A stretch of DNA of 64,000 nt from an uncultured Acidobacteriia bacterium (GCA_903851195.1 CAINNJ010000004.1:682001-746000), one strand, 5' to 3'; shown: positions 1-8,783, counted from the stretch's first letter. Numbers and translations: made by a program. The notes: generated by a model not told the origin, from the letters alone.

Positions 1-79
1 CGGGGTGGTGCGGCATGCCGATGTAGTAGGGCTGCGCGAGGTCCACGGTGCGGTAGCGGCTGAGGTCGGGAAGAGACAT
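1..79 (-). CDS. Cyclase family protein, N-terminal fragment
   Basis: Only the first 26 or so codons are present, because the gene runs off the left edge. The visible N-terminus contains TVDLAQPYYIGMPHHP, which resembles the DLSxP...GMPxxP opening of the metal-dependent cyclase/kynurenine formamidase family (family knowledge). The ATG at 79-77 follows a triple 14-bp repeat on the upstream side and lies about 40 bases after the stop of the ABC permease gene, so it could be the last gene of that operon. Substrate cannot be inferred from this fragment. Confidence 0.55.
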   Translation of the reverse strand, partial: MSLPDLSRYRTVDLAQPYYIGMPHHP

Positions 80-84
80 GTCGT

Positions 85-126
85 GACGAGTTTATGTGGA
101 CGAGTTTATGTGGACGAGTTTATGTG
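85..126. repeat. Three perfect tandem copies of a 14-bp unit
   Basis: The unit GACGAGTTTATGTG occurs at 85-98, 99-112 and 113-126 without mismatches. The stop codon TAA (122-120) of the ABC permease lies in the third copy, and each copy would supply the same stop. Read on the minus strand, every copy also offers a TAAACT hexamer just upstream of the cyclase start at 79. Confidence 0.9.
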
Positions 127-1727
127 ATGGAGAGCGGTCCATCGGAGCGGGACAGTTCCTGCAGCATTTTTTCGCGGCAGTTGTACGCGGATTCCACGGC
201 GGAATCGAGGCCGACCCAGTAAAAGATCCCGCCGACGATGGCGGCCACGAGCACGATACCGGCGAAGACCAGCTGGCTTTCGAAGAACCAGCGGGACCAG
301 TAGGCCAGGGCGAGCGGCAGCAGCAGGAAGGGCGCCGCGAAGACCGTGAGGGCCTGCATCTTGTTCGCCATCTGGTTCATTTTGTCGGGGTCCAGCGCGC
401 GGGGGATGCGGACCGAACAGATGTTCCCGAGCGCAAACCAGTACATGGCCGCGATGGTCATGACGACGATGGTCTCGATCACTTTCCCGGCGCTCACCGG
501 CATACTGGCGGCGCGGCAGACCAGAGAAATGATGAGAATCTGCGGGATCAGCAGCGCAATGACGGAGAGGTTCTTGGCGATGAGAACGTCGCGGAAACGG
601 ATGGGCCAGGAGAAGTAGCCCTGGACGGCGGAGCGATCAAAACCGAAGGAGTTCCAGTAGCTGATCTGGCCGAGCAGGAGGAGTCCGTAGAGGGCCATGA
701 AGGGCAGCGCGTTTTGGAAGAAGAAGGAGTTGTGCGCGCGGCCCCGCTGCAGCGAGGGCATGTAGAGGACGATGCCGAAGGAGCAGGACATCACGTAGAC
801 GAGGCGGAAGCGGGCGATGCGGGCGAAGCTCCGCAATTCCTTTTCGACGACGGCGGCGAGGGGGTCGGGCAGAAAGCGCGAGGGGAAGCGGAAGAGGGCG
901 TCGGCGATGGATTGATTGCGGAGGTCGGCGGCAGTCTCTTTGGGCCGGGGTTTGGAGTCCGCGCCGTCGAAGCGAAGGCTGCGGCCGAACTGCCAGCGGC
1001 TGAAGGCGGCGGCGGCCGAGAACCAGACGGCGGACGAGAGCAGGCTGAGGGCAGGCGAATCGTGCAGCATCAGGCGGCCCATCGCGGCCCAGGGCCAGAA
1101 CAGCTGCGTGGGAGCGGCCTGGAAGACGGCCTGTTTCCGGACGTGGAAGGCGATCAGCAACTGCGGCAGGACGGCCGCGAAGACGAAGAAAAACATGGCG
1201 GCCTCTTTGAGGCGGCTGCGAAGGAAGAGGCGCTCCAGCCAGTTGCGGGTGCCGGCGGAAAACAGAATGTTGGTGGCGACGAAGAAGAAGGCGCCCGCCA
1301 GGATGCCGGGGGCGGACAGCCAGCCAAAGCGCGGGTTCCGCAGGAGTCCGGCAGCGACGCCCAGCACGAGCAGGAGCATTTCGAGACAGGTGGTGATGCG
1401 GAGCAGGATCTCGACGAGGAAGAGCTTGTTGTGCGGGATGGGGTAGGCGAGCAGTTTTCGTAAGTCCAGCGAGGCGCCGAAACTGGCGGACAGGATGGGC
1501 GCGACTTGCCAGTAGAGCATCACGAAAAGCAGGGAGCCCGAGAGCACGGGGACGAAGAGCGGGGTCTGATCCGGCAGGGAGAAGAACAGCATCGCGGTCC
1601 AGGCGAGGAAGGCCCAGAAGCCGTAGAAGATCAGACCGGTGGCCGTGCCGAAAAAGGCGGAACTCCGGCGGGCGCCTCCGCGGAAGCGCATGCTCAGGAG
1701 TTGCGCTTTGAGGATGGCGGCGATCAT
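120..1727 (-). CDS. ABC-2 type transporter permease
   Basis: A 535-residue membrane protein with many hydrophobic segments, for example around residues 30-75, 110-155, 175-195 and along the C-terminal half. It is the likely membrane subunit of an ABC exporter whose ATPase is encoded upstream at 3592-4368. Its ATG overlaps the TGA of the M61 peptidase gene by four bases (ATGA), pointing to translational coupling. No sequence motif identifies the substrate. The stop codon lies inside a triple 14-bp repeat. Family assignment rests on topology and on the partner ATPase, so the transporter role is fairly sure and the substrate unknown. Confidence 0.8.
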   Translation of the reverse strand: MIAAILKAQLLSMRFRGGARRSSAFFGTATGLIFYGFWAFLAWTAMLFFSLPDQTPLFVPVLSGSLLFVMLYWQVAPILSASFGASLDLRKLLAYPIPHNKLFLVEILLRITTCLEMLLLVLGVAAGLLRNPRFGWLSAPGILAGAFFFVATNILFSAGTRNWLERLFLRSRLKEAAMFFFVFAAVLPQLLIAFHVRKQAVFQAAPTQLFWPWAAMGRLMLHDSPALSLLSSAVWFSAAAAFSRWQFGRSLRFDGADSKPRPKETAADLRNQSIADALFRFPSRFLPDPLAAVVEKELRSFARIARFRLVYVMSCSFGIVLYMPSLQRGRAHNSFFFQNALPFMALYGLLLLGQISYWNSFGFDRSAVQGYFSWPIRFRDVLIAKNLSVIALLIPQILIISLVCRAASMPVSAGKVIETIVVMTIAAMYWFALGNICSVRIPRALDPDKMNQMANKMQALTVFAAPFLLLPLALAYWSRWFFESQLVFAGIVLVAAIVGGIFYWVGLDSAVESAYNCREKMLQELSRSDGPLSIT

Positions 1728-3604
1728 TTTGTGCCGGCGTGGGCCTTGATGATGGCGGCGATCAGATCGGGTTTCGAGGTGTCGCGAACCAGGTGGGGAT
1801 ATTGTTCGCCGCCGTGATAATCGATGGCGACGGTCTTGTAGTATTCGCCGTCTTTGACGATCAGGGCGATGGGGTTCTTGTCCGTCACGGAATCCTCGAC
1901 GGCGTGGCGCAGGACGGCGGGGCTGAATTCCCTGCCCTGCACGGCGATGATTTTGGCGGCCGGGGCAATGCCGGCGCGCGCGGCGGGGGTGTCCACATGG
2001 ACGTCGAGGATTTCACCGCTCTCTTTGACGACGAGGCCGAGGGAATAGGAGAGGTCGACGCCTTTGCGGACCTCTTCGCGAATCTTCCAGAGGTCCGAAC
2101 GGTCCTTCGTGTAGACGAGCTTGTAACCGCCGTTGACGATGCCGTTCAGGGGGGCATGGGGCTCGGTGGAATGGAGGCGGTCGTTCAAAAACTTCGCCCA
2201 GTCGTGGGGCTGGACGGCGTTGAGCGTTTTCACGACGTCGTCGAACGTGTAGGTCTTGAGCGCGGGTTCGGTGCTGGCGCCGCCGGCCCAGAGTTTGCAG
2301 AAGTCGTCGAGGGATTTCGCGCCTTTGCTCAGGGTGCGAATGGTAACGTCGGCATCGAGCCAGATGAGGGTGCCTTCGGTGTAGTAGTCGACGCTGCGGC
2401 GCAGGTCGGAGTAGTCGGCGCGGGCGCCGTAGAGGATCTGCGCGGCGACGGCGGTGTCTTCGAGGGGACGCCAGGCGCGGCCGGCTTTGCGGTCGAGTTC
2501 GGCGGCTTCGGCGGCCAGTTCGTCGAGGAAGTCGGCGGGGGTGCTCAGGCCGCTGCGGGGGGTGAGGATTTCGCCCAGATACTCGGTGAGACCTTCGTAG
2601 ACCCAGAGCAGATTGCCCTGCATGGGCTCGTTGTAGTCGGGGGTGGCGAGTCCGGCGGGGCGGCGGTATTTGCCGTTCCAGGAGTGCACGAACTCATGCG
2701 GCAGAAGGCCGGCGGAGACGCGGCGGTGGTCGGGATCGACCAGGGCTTCTTCGTCGGTGCGGTCGTCGCTCGATTCGTGGTGTTCGAGGCCGAAGTGGGC
2801 GACGTGATCGCTCAGGGTGTAGAGGAAATGGTAGTCGCGGAAGTGGCGGGCGCCGAAGAGGGTCTCGGCTTCGCTGACCAGGTTGCGGTAGTGGCGGATT
2901 TCGGGCTCGGCGATGCGGAGGGCGCGTTCGCTGTCGGCGGCGAGATGCAGGTAGTGGGCGACGGGTTCGCCGGGGCTGAGGTCCACCGTGCGGAAGTTGG
3001 CGCCGGTCTGGACGGGGGAATCGATCAGGGTGGTGAGCGAAGAGGGCTTGAAGACGATCTGGTTGCCGGATTCGCTCTGTATGGGCAGCGCGGTGCCGTA
3101 GCGCCAGCCGTTCGGGACTTTGAGCGTGGCCTGGATGTTGAGCTGGTCGCTCGGGACGCCTTTGGGATACAGCAGCAGCTGATTCCAGCTCAGGACCGCG
3201 AGTTGGGAAGTGATGGAACTGCCGGAGGAGAAGCCGCCGGATTCGGGCGGGGAGATGAATTCGGCCGTGACGTCGATGGCGGAAACGCCCGCGGGGATGT
3301 CGAGGTGGAACTCATACATGTTGACGGCGTCGCGCGACCAGGGGATGGATTTGCCGTTGGCCGAAACTTTGATGCCGACCAGATCTTCGATGGGGCCGGT
3401 GGGGCCGTGTTCGCCAGGGATCCATTTCGGATAAAGCAGAGAGAAGGGGCCGGGCTTCACCGGGAACTGCATGGTGGTGTGCAGCAGGCGGCGGGTGGCG
3501 TCGCTGGCGTCCACGCTGAGTTTGATGGGGGGCGTTTGGGCGAGGAGTGTCGCTGCCAGCATGTTTGACACAAGCCAGGGCAGCGCGATTTTCAGGAGAG
3601 CCAT
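1724..3604 (-). CDS. M61 family metallopeptidase with PDZ domain, exported
   Basis: A 626-residue zinc peptidase of the glycyl-aminopeptidase (M61) type. The N-terminus is a signal peptide ending near AATLLAQ. The zinc motif HEFVH is at about residues 303-307, in the context LLPHEFVHSWNGKYRRP, and a downstream WVYEGLTEY supplies the expected glutamate ligand. The C-terminal part (SLGLVVKESGEI...) looks like a PDZ domain. It lies between an ABC ATPase gene, which it overlaps by 13 bases, and the ABC permease gene, which it overlaps by 4 bases, so the three are probably translated together. It likely acts outside the cytoplasm; whether it works on the transporter or on its substrate is not known. 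Confidence 0.88.
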   Translation of the reverse strand: MALLKIALPWLVSNMLAATLLAQTPPIKLSVDASDATRRLLHTTMQFPVKPGPFSLLYPKWIPGEHGPTGPIEDLVGIKVSANGKSIPWSRDAVNMYEFHLDIPAGVSAIDVTAEFISPPESGGFSSGSSITSQLAVLSWNQLLLYPKGVPSDQLNIQATLKVPNGWRYGTALPIQSESGNQIVFKPSSLTTLIDSPVQTGANFRTVDLSPGEPVAHYLHLAADSERALRIAEPEIRHYRNLVSEAETLFGARHFRDYHFLYTLSDHVAHFGLEHHESSDDRTDEEALVDPDHRRVSAGLLPHEFVHSWNGKYRRPAGLATPDYNEPMQGNLLWVYEGLTEYLGEILTPRSGLSTPADFLDELAAEAAELDRKAGRAWRPLEDTAVAAQILYGARADYSDLRRSVDYYTEGTLIWLDADVTIRTLSKGAKSLDDFCKLWAGGASTEPALKTYTFDDVVKTLNAVQPHDWAKFLNDRLHSTEPHAPLNGIVNGGYKLVYTKDRSDLWKIREEVRKGVDLSYSLGLVVKESGEILDVHVDTPAARAGIAPAAKIIAVQGREFSPAVLRHAVEDSVTDKNPIALIVKDGEYYKTVAIDYHGGEQYPHLVRDTSKPDLIAAIIKAHAGTK

Positions 3605-4368
3605 TCGAGCCTTTCGTAACCATGGTCGGCGCCGACGGTGCGCACGAAGACTTCTTCGAGAGTTTCCGAACCGGAGCGCAGTTCGTCCATGCTGCCTTCG
3701 GCGACGATCTTGCCGGCGTTGATGATGGCGGCGTGGTCGCAGAGGCGTTCCACCACTTCGAGGACGTGCGAAGTCAGGAAGATGGTGGCGCCGTGGCGGA
3801 CCTGGTCGAGCAGGATGTCTTTCATGAGGCGGGCGCCCACGGCGTCGACGCCTTCGAAGGGTTCGTCCATGAGGAAGAGTTCGGGTTTGTGGATGAGAGA
3901 CGCGGCCATGGCGATGCGTTTCCGCATGCCTTTGGAGTAGCCGGCGATGAGTTTGCGGCGTTCGCCGGCGAGTTCGAAAAGTTCGAGAAGCTCTTCGGCG
4001 CGCCGGCGGGCGAGGGCGCGGTCCAGGCTGTACATGCGGCCGACGAATTCGAGGAATTCCGCGCCGGTGAGGCGGTCGAAAAGGAGCGATTCATCGGGCA
4101 CCAGGCCGATGCGCTGTTTGATTTCCATTTCGCGGGCGGGCATGGGCAGGCCGAGGAGTTCGACCGTTCCCGAGGTGGCGGGGATGAGGCCGGTCAGCAT
4201 GCGGATGGTGGTGGACTTCCCCGCCCCGTTGGGTCCAAGGAAGCCGAAGAAGGAGCCTCGCGGGACGGTGAGGCTGAGGCCGTCCACGGCGGGTTTGCCG
4301 TCGTAGATTTTGCGAAGGTCGCGAACTTCGATTGCGGGGCTGGCGGCGGGGCTGGCGGCCGGGTTCAT
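3592..4368 (-). CDS. ABC transporter ATP-binding protein
   Basis: A 258-residue ATPase with Walker A GPNGAGKST near residue 45, a signature region GYSKGMRKRIAMAASL and Walker B LFLMDEPFEGVD. This is the usual layout for the ATPase of an ABC-2 exporter. It is the first gene of a three-gene operon with the M61 peptidase and the permease. The Walker A, signature and Walker B residues look intact, so it should hydrolyse ATP. The signature GYSKGMRKR deviates from LSGGQ but is common in ABC-2 drug or export ATPases (family knowledge). Confidence 0.9.
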   Translation of the reverse strand: MNPAASPAASPAIEVRDLRKIYDGKPAVDGLSLTVPRGSFFGFLGPNGAGKSTTIRMLTGLIPATSGTVELLGLPMPAREMEIKQRIGLVPDESLLFDRLTGAEFLEFVGRMYSLDRALARRRAEELLELFELAGERRKLIAGYSKGMRKRIAMAASLIHKPELFLMDEPFEGVDAVGARLMKDILLDQVRHGATIFLTSHVLEVVERLCDHAAIINAGKIVAEGSMDELRSGSETLEEVFVRTVGADHGYERLEWLS

Positions 4369-4379
4369 CGGATGAGCCT

Positions 4380-4385
4380 ATGGTA
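4380..4385 (-). promoter_or_regulatory. Possible -10 element of the ABC/M61 operon
   Basis: On the minus strand the hexamer TACCAT ends 11 bases before the ATG of the ABC ATPase, in the context GCTACCATAGG. No convincing -35 is visible. The position would give a leader of only about five bases. Read by eye only. Confidence 0.3.
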
Positions 4386-4407
4386 GCGTTCCGGCGTCGG
4401 GAAGGAG

Positions 4408-5007
4408 CTAAATCTCGCGGCGGCCTTCCATGGCTTTCCACATGGTGACTTCGTCGGCGAATTCGAGGTCGCTGCCCACCGGGACGCCCATGGCGATGCG
4501 GGTGACTTTCATGCCGAGAGGCTTCAGAAGTTTCGAGAGATAGACGGCGGTGGCTTCGCCTTCCACCGTGGGGTTGGTGGCGACGATGATTTCCTGGAGA
4601 TCGCCTTTCGCGATGCGGTCCACCAGGCTCTTGATGCGCAGCTGTTCCGGTCCGATGCCGCGGAGGGGTGAAAGCGCGCCGCCCAGCACGTGATAGAGAC
4701 CGTTGAACTGGCGCGTCACTTCCACGCCGACGATGTTATTGGGATCTTCCACCACGCAGACCACGGACTGGTCGCGATCGGGATTGCGGCAGTACTGGCA
4801 GAGTTCGGAGTCGCTGATGTTGTTGCAGACGACGCAGATGCGCAGCTTGTCCTTGACGTCCATGATGGTCTTCGCCAGATGCTCGGCATCGTCCCGGCTG
4901 GACCGCATGACATGGAACGCAATTCTCTGAGCCGATTTCTGTCCAATGCCTGGCAGGCGCTTGAACTCGTTGATCAGCCGTGCCAGCGGCTCCGCGAAAT
5001 CAGCCAT
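4408..5007 (-). CDS. recR: Recombination mediator protein RecR
   Basis: A 199-residue protein of normal RecR length. It has the N-terminal helix-hairpin-helix region ([11 protein letters not shown]), a four-cysteine zinc site (CVVCNN...CQYC) and a Toprim domain starting [12 protein letters not shown]. RecR works with RecO and RecF to load RecA on gapped DNA in the cytoplasm. It follows ybaB with a 12-base gap, in the widely conserved order dnaX - ybaB - recR. All expected motifs are present. Confidence 0.97.
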   Translation of the reverse strand: MADFAEPLARLINEFKRLPGIGQKSAQRIAFHVMRSSRDDAEHLAKTIMDVKDKLRICVVCNNISDSELCQYCRNPDRDQSVVCVVEDPNNIVGVEVTRQFNGLYHVLGGALSPLRGIGPEQLRIKSLVDRIAKGDLQEIIVATNPTVEGEATAVYLSKLLKPLGMKVTRIAMGVPVGSDLEFADEVTMWKAMEGRREI

Positions 5008-5019
5008 TTCGGGACGACC

Positions 5020-5328
5020 TTAGAACAGGCCGGGGGGCAGGCCCATGCCACCCAGCATGCCGCTCATTTTGCGCTGGGATTCGGCGTCGACCTTCTTGAC
5101 AGCGTCGTTGCAGGCGGCGAGAACCAGGTCCTGCAGCATTTCCACATCGCCCGCGACTTCGGGATCGATCTTCACGGCGAGGACGTTTTTCTGGCCATCG
5201 ACCTTGACGCTGACCATGCCGCCGCCGGCCGTGCCTTCCATACGGATGGCCGCCACTTCCGCCTGCATGCGCTCCTGCATCTGCTGCGCCTGCTTCATCA
5301 TCGCCTGCATGTTTCCGGGCATTTTCAT
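5020..5328 (-). CDS. ybaB: YbaB/EbfC family nucleoid-associated protein
   Basis: A 102-residue protein typical of the YbaB/EbfC family in length and composition. It has a methionine/glutamine-rich helical N-terminus (MQAMMKQAQQMQERMQ) and a core containing GGGMVSVKVDG. Family members are dimeric DNA-binding proteins of the nucleoid. It sits seven bases downstream of dnaX and 12 bases upstream of recR, the standard bacterial neighbourhood. Confidence 0.95.
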   Translation of the reverse strand: MKMPGNMQAMMKQAQQMQERMQAEVAAIRMEGTAGGGMVSVKVDGQKNVLAVKIDPEVAGDVEMLQDLVLAACNDAVKKVDAESQRKMSGMLGGMGLPPGLF

Positions 5329-5335
5329 GGTTTTG

Positions 5336-6997
5336 TCAGTTCTCCTTCAGATTCCGGACGGTGCGGACGTCGCCGCCGAACACTTCTCGAAAACGCTGCA
5401 CTTCCGGATGCGCGAGAGCGCGCTCCGTGACTTCATCTTCCTTCGGGGCCGGCTTTTGCAGGGGGGCGGCGGCGGCGACTTCGCCGATCACGATTTTAAA
5501 GCGCAGGGCGGGATGGCCGAGATGCTTCAGGGCCGTGGCGATTTCGTCGCGGCCGAGGTCCAGCCGGAACTGCTTCTGGGTGGTGACCACGAGTTCGTTG
5601 TTGACCAGCGCGGCGTCGGACTGGGCGATGGCGTCGGCGGAGAATTGCAGGCCGGTTTCCACCATGGCGGTGTGCAGGCGGGCGCGCCAATCGGCATCGG
5701 AGGGGATCGGTGCGGCGGCCGCTGGCGGAGTTGGTGGAGGCGCCGCGGCTTTCTTGAGGCGGTCGGCTTCGAAAGGCGACGGGCCGGTGCGAACGGGCGG
5801 AGGTGGCGGCGCAGTCTGAGGACGAGCCGCGGTTGGGGGTGGAGCAGATGGGCGCGGCGGCGGAGGCGGCGCGGTTCCCAGATTCGCAAGCGCTTCTTCG
5901 ATCGCCACCAGTTTCCCGGCCTGGACCATTTTGAGCAGGCCGAGTTCGAGATGGAAGCGGGGCTGTAGAGAGAACTGCAGGTCGCGGAACAGATCGAGAG
6001 AGAGCTGCAGGTAGCGCGTCAGATCCTCTTCACTGAAACAGGCCGCGATGCGCGTGAGTTCGGCGCGTTCGGACGGGCTGGCCGCGATCAGGCGGGATTC
6101 GGCGCCGGAAATCTTCGCCACCAGCACGTTGCGCAGGTAGCGGGAAAGTTCGCGCGAGAAGTGCTGCGGGCTGCCGCCGTTGCGCTCCAGTTCATCCACC
6201 AAAGACAGCATGGTGCCGCCTTCCTGGTTGGCCAGAGCCGTGGTTACCTGGGCCATGGCGTCGATGCCGAAGGCGCCCAGCAGCGTGCGCACGGCGGCGG
6301 CTTCGAGCTGATTGCCGCAGCACGCGATGGCCTGGTCGAGCGCGGAGAGGGAATCGCGCACGGAGCCTTCGCCGGACTGCGCGATGACGGCGAGCGCTTC
6401 GTCGTCGGCGTCGATGCCTTCGGATACGCAGATCTCGCGCATGCGGTCGATGAGATCGTTGAAATCCACCGAGCGGAAACTGAAGTGCTGGCAGCGGGAG
6501 GCGATGGTCGCCGGGATCTTGTGCGATTCGGTGGTGCAGAGGATGAAGACGGCCCACTCGGGCGGCTCTTCGATGGTCTTCAGGAGGGCGTTGAAGGCCT
6601 CACTGGTGATCTGGTGCGCTTCATCGACGATGAAGATCTTGTAGCGGTCGCGCGAGGGCTGGTAGCGGACGTTTTCGCGCAGTTCGCGCATTTCATTGAT
6701 GCCGCGGTTGGAGGCGGCGTCGATTTCGATGACGTCCGGCGAGCCCCCGGCGGTGATTTCGAGGCAGCTGGCGCACTGGTCGCAGGGCTTGTCCGTCGGG
6801 CCCTGCACGCAGTTCAGACAGCGCGCGACGATGCGAGCCGTGGTGGTCTTGCCGGTGCCGCGCTGCCCGGAGAAGATGTACCCGTGCGCGATGCGATTCT
6901 GCTCAATCGCGTTCCGGAGGGTGGTCTTAATGTGGTCCTGATTGAGCAGATCGTCAAAGGACTGCGGACGATATTTGCGCGCGATGACCTGGTACAT
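5336..6997 (-). CDS. dnaX: DNA polymerase III subunit gamma/tau
   Basis: A 553-residue clamp-loader ATPase. The N-terminal AAA+ module has Walker A GQRGTGKTT near residue 45, a zinc-binding cysteine cluster (CLNCVQ...CDQCASC) and the Walker B region IVDEAHQIT. A proline/alanine-rich linker at roughly residues 370-435 separates this from a C-terminal domain expected to contact the polymerase in tau. I saw no clear A-rich slippery sequence in the linker, so there is no evidence for a programmed frameshift making gamma. The gene follows the SRP RNA and precedes ybaB. Confidence 0.97.
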   Translation of the reverse strand: MYQVIARKYRPQSFDDLLNQDHIKTTLRNAIEQNRIAHGYIFSGQRGTGKTTTARIVARCLNCVQGPTDKPCDQCASCLEITAGGSPDVIEIDAASNRGINEMRELRENVRYQPSRDRYKIFIVDEAHQITSEAFNALLKTIEEPPEWAVFILCTTESHKIPATIASRCQHFSFRSVDFNDLIDRMREICVSEGIDADDEALAVIAQSGEGSVRDSLSALDQAIACCGNQLEAAAVRTLLGAFGIDAMAQVTTALANQEGGTMLSLVDELERNGGSPQHFSRELSRYLRNVLVAKISGAESRLIAASPSERAELTRIAACFSEEDLTRYLQLSLDLFRDLQFSLQPRFHLELGLLKMVQAGKLVAIEEALANLGTAPPPPPRPSAPPPTAARPQTAPPPPPVRTGPSPFEADRLKKAAAPPPTPPAAAAPIPSDADWRARLHTAMVETGLQFSADAIAQSDAALVNNELVVTTQKQFRLDLGRDEIATALKHLGHPALRFKIVIGEVAAAAPLQKPAPKEDEVTERALAHPEVQRFREVFGGDVRTVRNLKEN

Positions 6998-7028
6998 GAC
7001 AGTTGAGCGTGCCGGGAAACTTATGCCA

Positions 7029-7121
7029 GGCCCCGGGTGATCCGCGGCACACGGGTTAAACCACTACCGTTGCTTCCTTCCGGATCTGGCGGGGTTTGCA
7101 GCCACCCATTGCACGGAGCCC
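7029..7121 (-). ncRNA. ffs: Small bacterial signal recognition particle RNA (4.5S-like)
   Basis: On the minus strand the hallmark SRP domain IV core is present: AGATCCGGAAGGAAGCA (around 7071-7087), with the GGAA tetraloop. The ends pair: GGCTCCG near 7120-7114 with CGGGGCC at 7035-7029, seven pairs including one G-U. The CCCGTGTGCCGC stretch on the 3' side also resembles 4.5S RNA. The size, about 92 nt, fits the short SRP RNA without an Alu domain. Its place directly upstream of dnaX is shared with other bacteria such as Bacillus. Confidence 0.93.
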
Positions 7122-7167
7122 GGAACCTGACAAGCTTCAGGTTAACATCCGGCTTTCGTTCCAAACG

Positions 7168-8718
7168 TTACTTCAGAAACGCGGCGGGGCGGAACTGTTC
7201 CGCCTCGGCCGGGGTGAGTTGGCGGGACCACGGAACACGGCCGGAAACGCGCGCTCCGGGACCTTGGGAACCGGCCTCGGCGTACCAGGCGGTTTTCTCG
7301 TTGTTGGGGTCGCGCCAGTTTTCCCAGCCTTCCGGGCGGATGTGCGCGTCCATCTCGCAATCGAGAAAAACGACGCGGGAGTAAGGGCGCCAGGGGCGTC
7401 CGAGATAGACGCCCTTTTGGGTGTTCTCGCCGGTGAGGTGGCAGCGGAGGAAGACGAAGCCGGTGGTCAGCTCGGGCGCGGTGCGGCTGTGCGCGGTGAT
7501 GTAGCCATCGCCCAGGCTGTGAATCTCGGTGTTTTCGAAGACGGCGGTGGCGTTGCCGAAGATGAAATCGACGTGGCCGGCGATGTAGCTGTCGAGGTAA
7601 TGCTGGCGGCCGGTGGCGGCGTAGAGGGTGTCCTGCCAGCCGAGGAAGCGGCAGTGGCGGAACTCGGCCTGGTCGGAATGGACTTTGATGGCGACGGCCT
7701 GTGAACCGTTGCCGTTGCCGGGTCCGAAGGTGTTTTCGAAGGTGATGTTTTCGGCGTGAAACGCGGCGGCTTCGATATCGACGGTGCTGGAGAGGAAGGT
7801 GCCACCGGCTTCTTTGGCGCTCATGGCGGCGGTGATGACGGTGGACCTGGCGTCGGAGCCGAGGAAGGTGGTGCGGGGCCGGTCCTGCGGGACGATCACG
7901 CGTTCGTGGTACGTGCCGGGGCGGATTTCGACGATCAGACGCTGGCCATCTTGGACGAAGGGCGCGTGATCGACGGCCATCTGGATGGTTTTGAAATCGC
8001 CCTTGCCGTCGGGGGAGACGACGACCTGCAGGGAGGGAATTCCGGGAACAAGATGCGCTTTCATGACGGGCGCGACGCGCACGAATTCGGCGGCGGCGAG
8101 CAGGCCGACGGTGTGGCGTCCGAGCGGGCCCAGGTGCGTGGTGTCGGGCTTGCCTTCCGCAGTGACGGCGTGGATGGAGAGGCAGCCGACGGGGCCGAGT
8201 TGTTCGGCCTGTTCGCGGGTGCGCTGGTAGAGGTCCATGAGCGGGACTTTGCGTTCGGCGGCGACGGCGTGGACGGCTTCCACGTAGGGGACCAGGGAAT
8301 CCGGCCTGAATTTGCCTTCGGGCGTGAAGACGCGGCGCACGATGGAGGTGACCAGGATGGGGGTGGCGCCGATGGCGCGGGCTTCGTCGATGTAGCGGTT
8401 CAGGTTGGCGCGGTAGGTGGTTTTGGCGTCGGTCTCGCGATCGGCGCCTTTGCCGGGGACGTCGTTGTGGCCGAACTGGATCAGAATGTAATCGGGTTTG
8501 GCGGCGAGGGCGGGCGCCCAGGCGCCTTCGTCGCGGAAGCTTTTGGAACTGCGGCCGTTGAGGGCGAGGTTGAGGATTTCGACGTCGGGGGAGAAGGAGG
8601 CGCGGAAGCCGGGTCCCCAGCCGCCCTGGTTGTTGACGGTGGAATCGCCGACGAGGACGATTTTGGGGCCGGCCGCCAGGGAGGAAGCGAGGAAGAGCGA
8701 AAGGAGGAGCGGCTTCAT
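7168..8718 (-). CDS. Fused SGNH acetylesterase - pectinesterase, secreted
   Basis: A 516-residue two-domain secreted enzyme. After a signal peptide (MKPLLLSLFLASSLAAG), the first half is an SGNH hydrolase of the rhamnogalacturonan acetylesterase type, with GDSTV, a GHND block (QFGHNDVPGKG) and the DTTHLG motif carrying Asp and His. From about residue 230 on it is a pectin methylesterase with GNGSQAVA, GWQDTLY, HVDFIFGNA and LGRPW. It would remove acetyl and methyl groups from pectin outside the cell. The ATG at 8718 puts the signal peptide at the N-terminus; a GTG at 8736 is also possible. No Shine-Dalgarno decides between them. Confidence 0.88.
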   Translation of the reverse strand: MKPLLLSLFLASSLAAGPKIVLVGDSTVNNQGGWGPGFRASFSPDVEILNLALNGRSSKSFRDEGAWAPALAAKPDYILIQFGHNDVPGKGADRETDAKTTYRANLNRYIDEARAIGATPILVTSIVRRVFTPEGKFRPDSLVPYVEAVHAVAAERKVPLMDLYQRTREQAEQLGPVGCLSIHAVTAEGKPDTTHLGPLGRHTVGLLAAAEFVRVAPVMKAHLVPGIPSLQVVVSPDGKGDFKTIQMAVDHAPFVQDGQRLIVEIRPGTYHERVIVPQDRPRTTFLGSDARSTVITAAMSAKEAGGTFLSSTVDIEAAAFHAENITFENTFGPGNGNGSQAVAIKVHSDQAEFRHCRFLGWQDTLYAATGRQHYLDSYIAGHVDFIFGNATAVFENTEIHSLGDGYITAHSRTAPELTTGFVFLRCHLTGENTQKGVYLGRPWRPYSRVVFLDCEMDAHIRPEGWENWRDPNNEKTAWYAEAGSQGPGARVSGRVPWSRQLTPAEAEQFRPAAFLK

Positions 8719-8770
8719 GCCGTTACTGTACTGCACGGGCCAGGAGAAAAAAGTACACGCAGATGCGTGC

Positions 8771-8776
8771 TACACT
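8771..8776 (+). promoter_or_regulatory. Possible extended -10 of the toxin-antitoxin operon
   Basis: TGCTACACT (8768-8776) fits an extended -10 (TGnTACACT). It lies seven bases before a GTG codon at 8784, which would make the transcript nearly leaderless. No -35 is recognisable. Confidence 0.4.
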
Positions 8777-8783
8777 TATTAAC

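Noticed and set aside
5336-6997. Programmed frameshift in dnaX
   Set aside because: I looked for an A-rich slippery heptamer in the linker-coding part and saw only short AAGAAAG-like runs.
7124-7143. Hairpin AACCTGA/TCAGGTT as terminator of the pectin esterase gene
   Set aside because: The stem is only 7 bp and no T-tract follows on the minus strand; it may instead belong to the SRP RNA promoter region or be chance.
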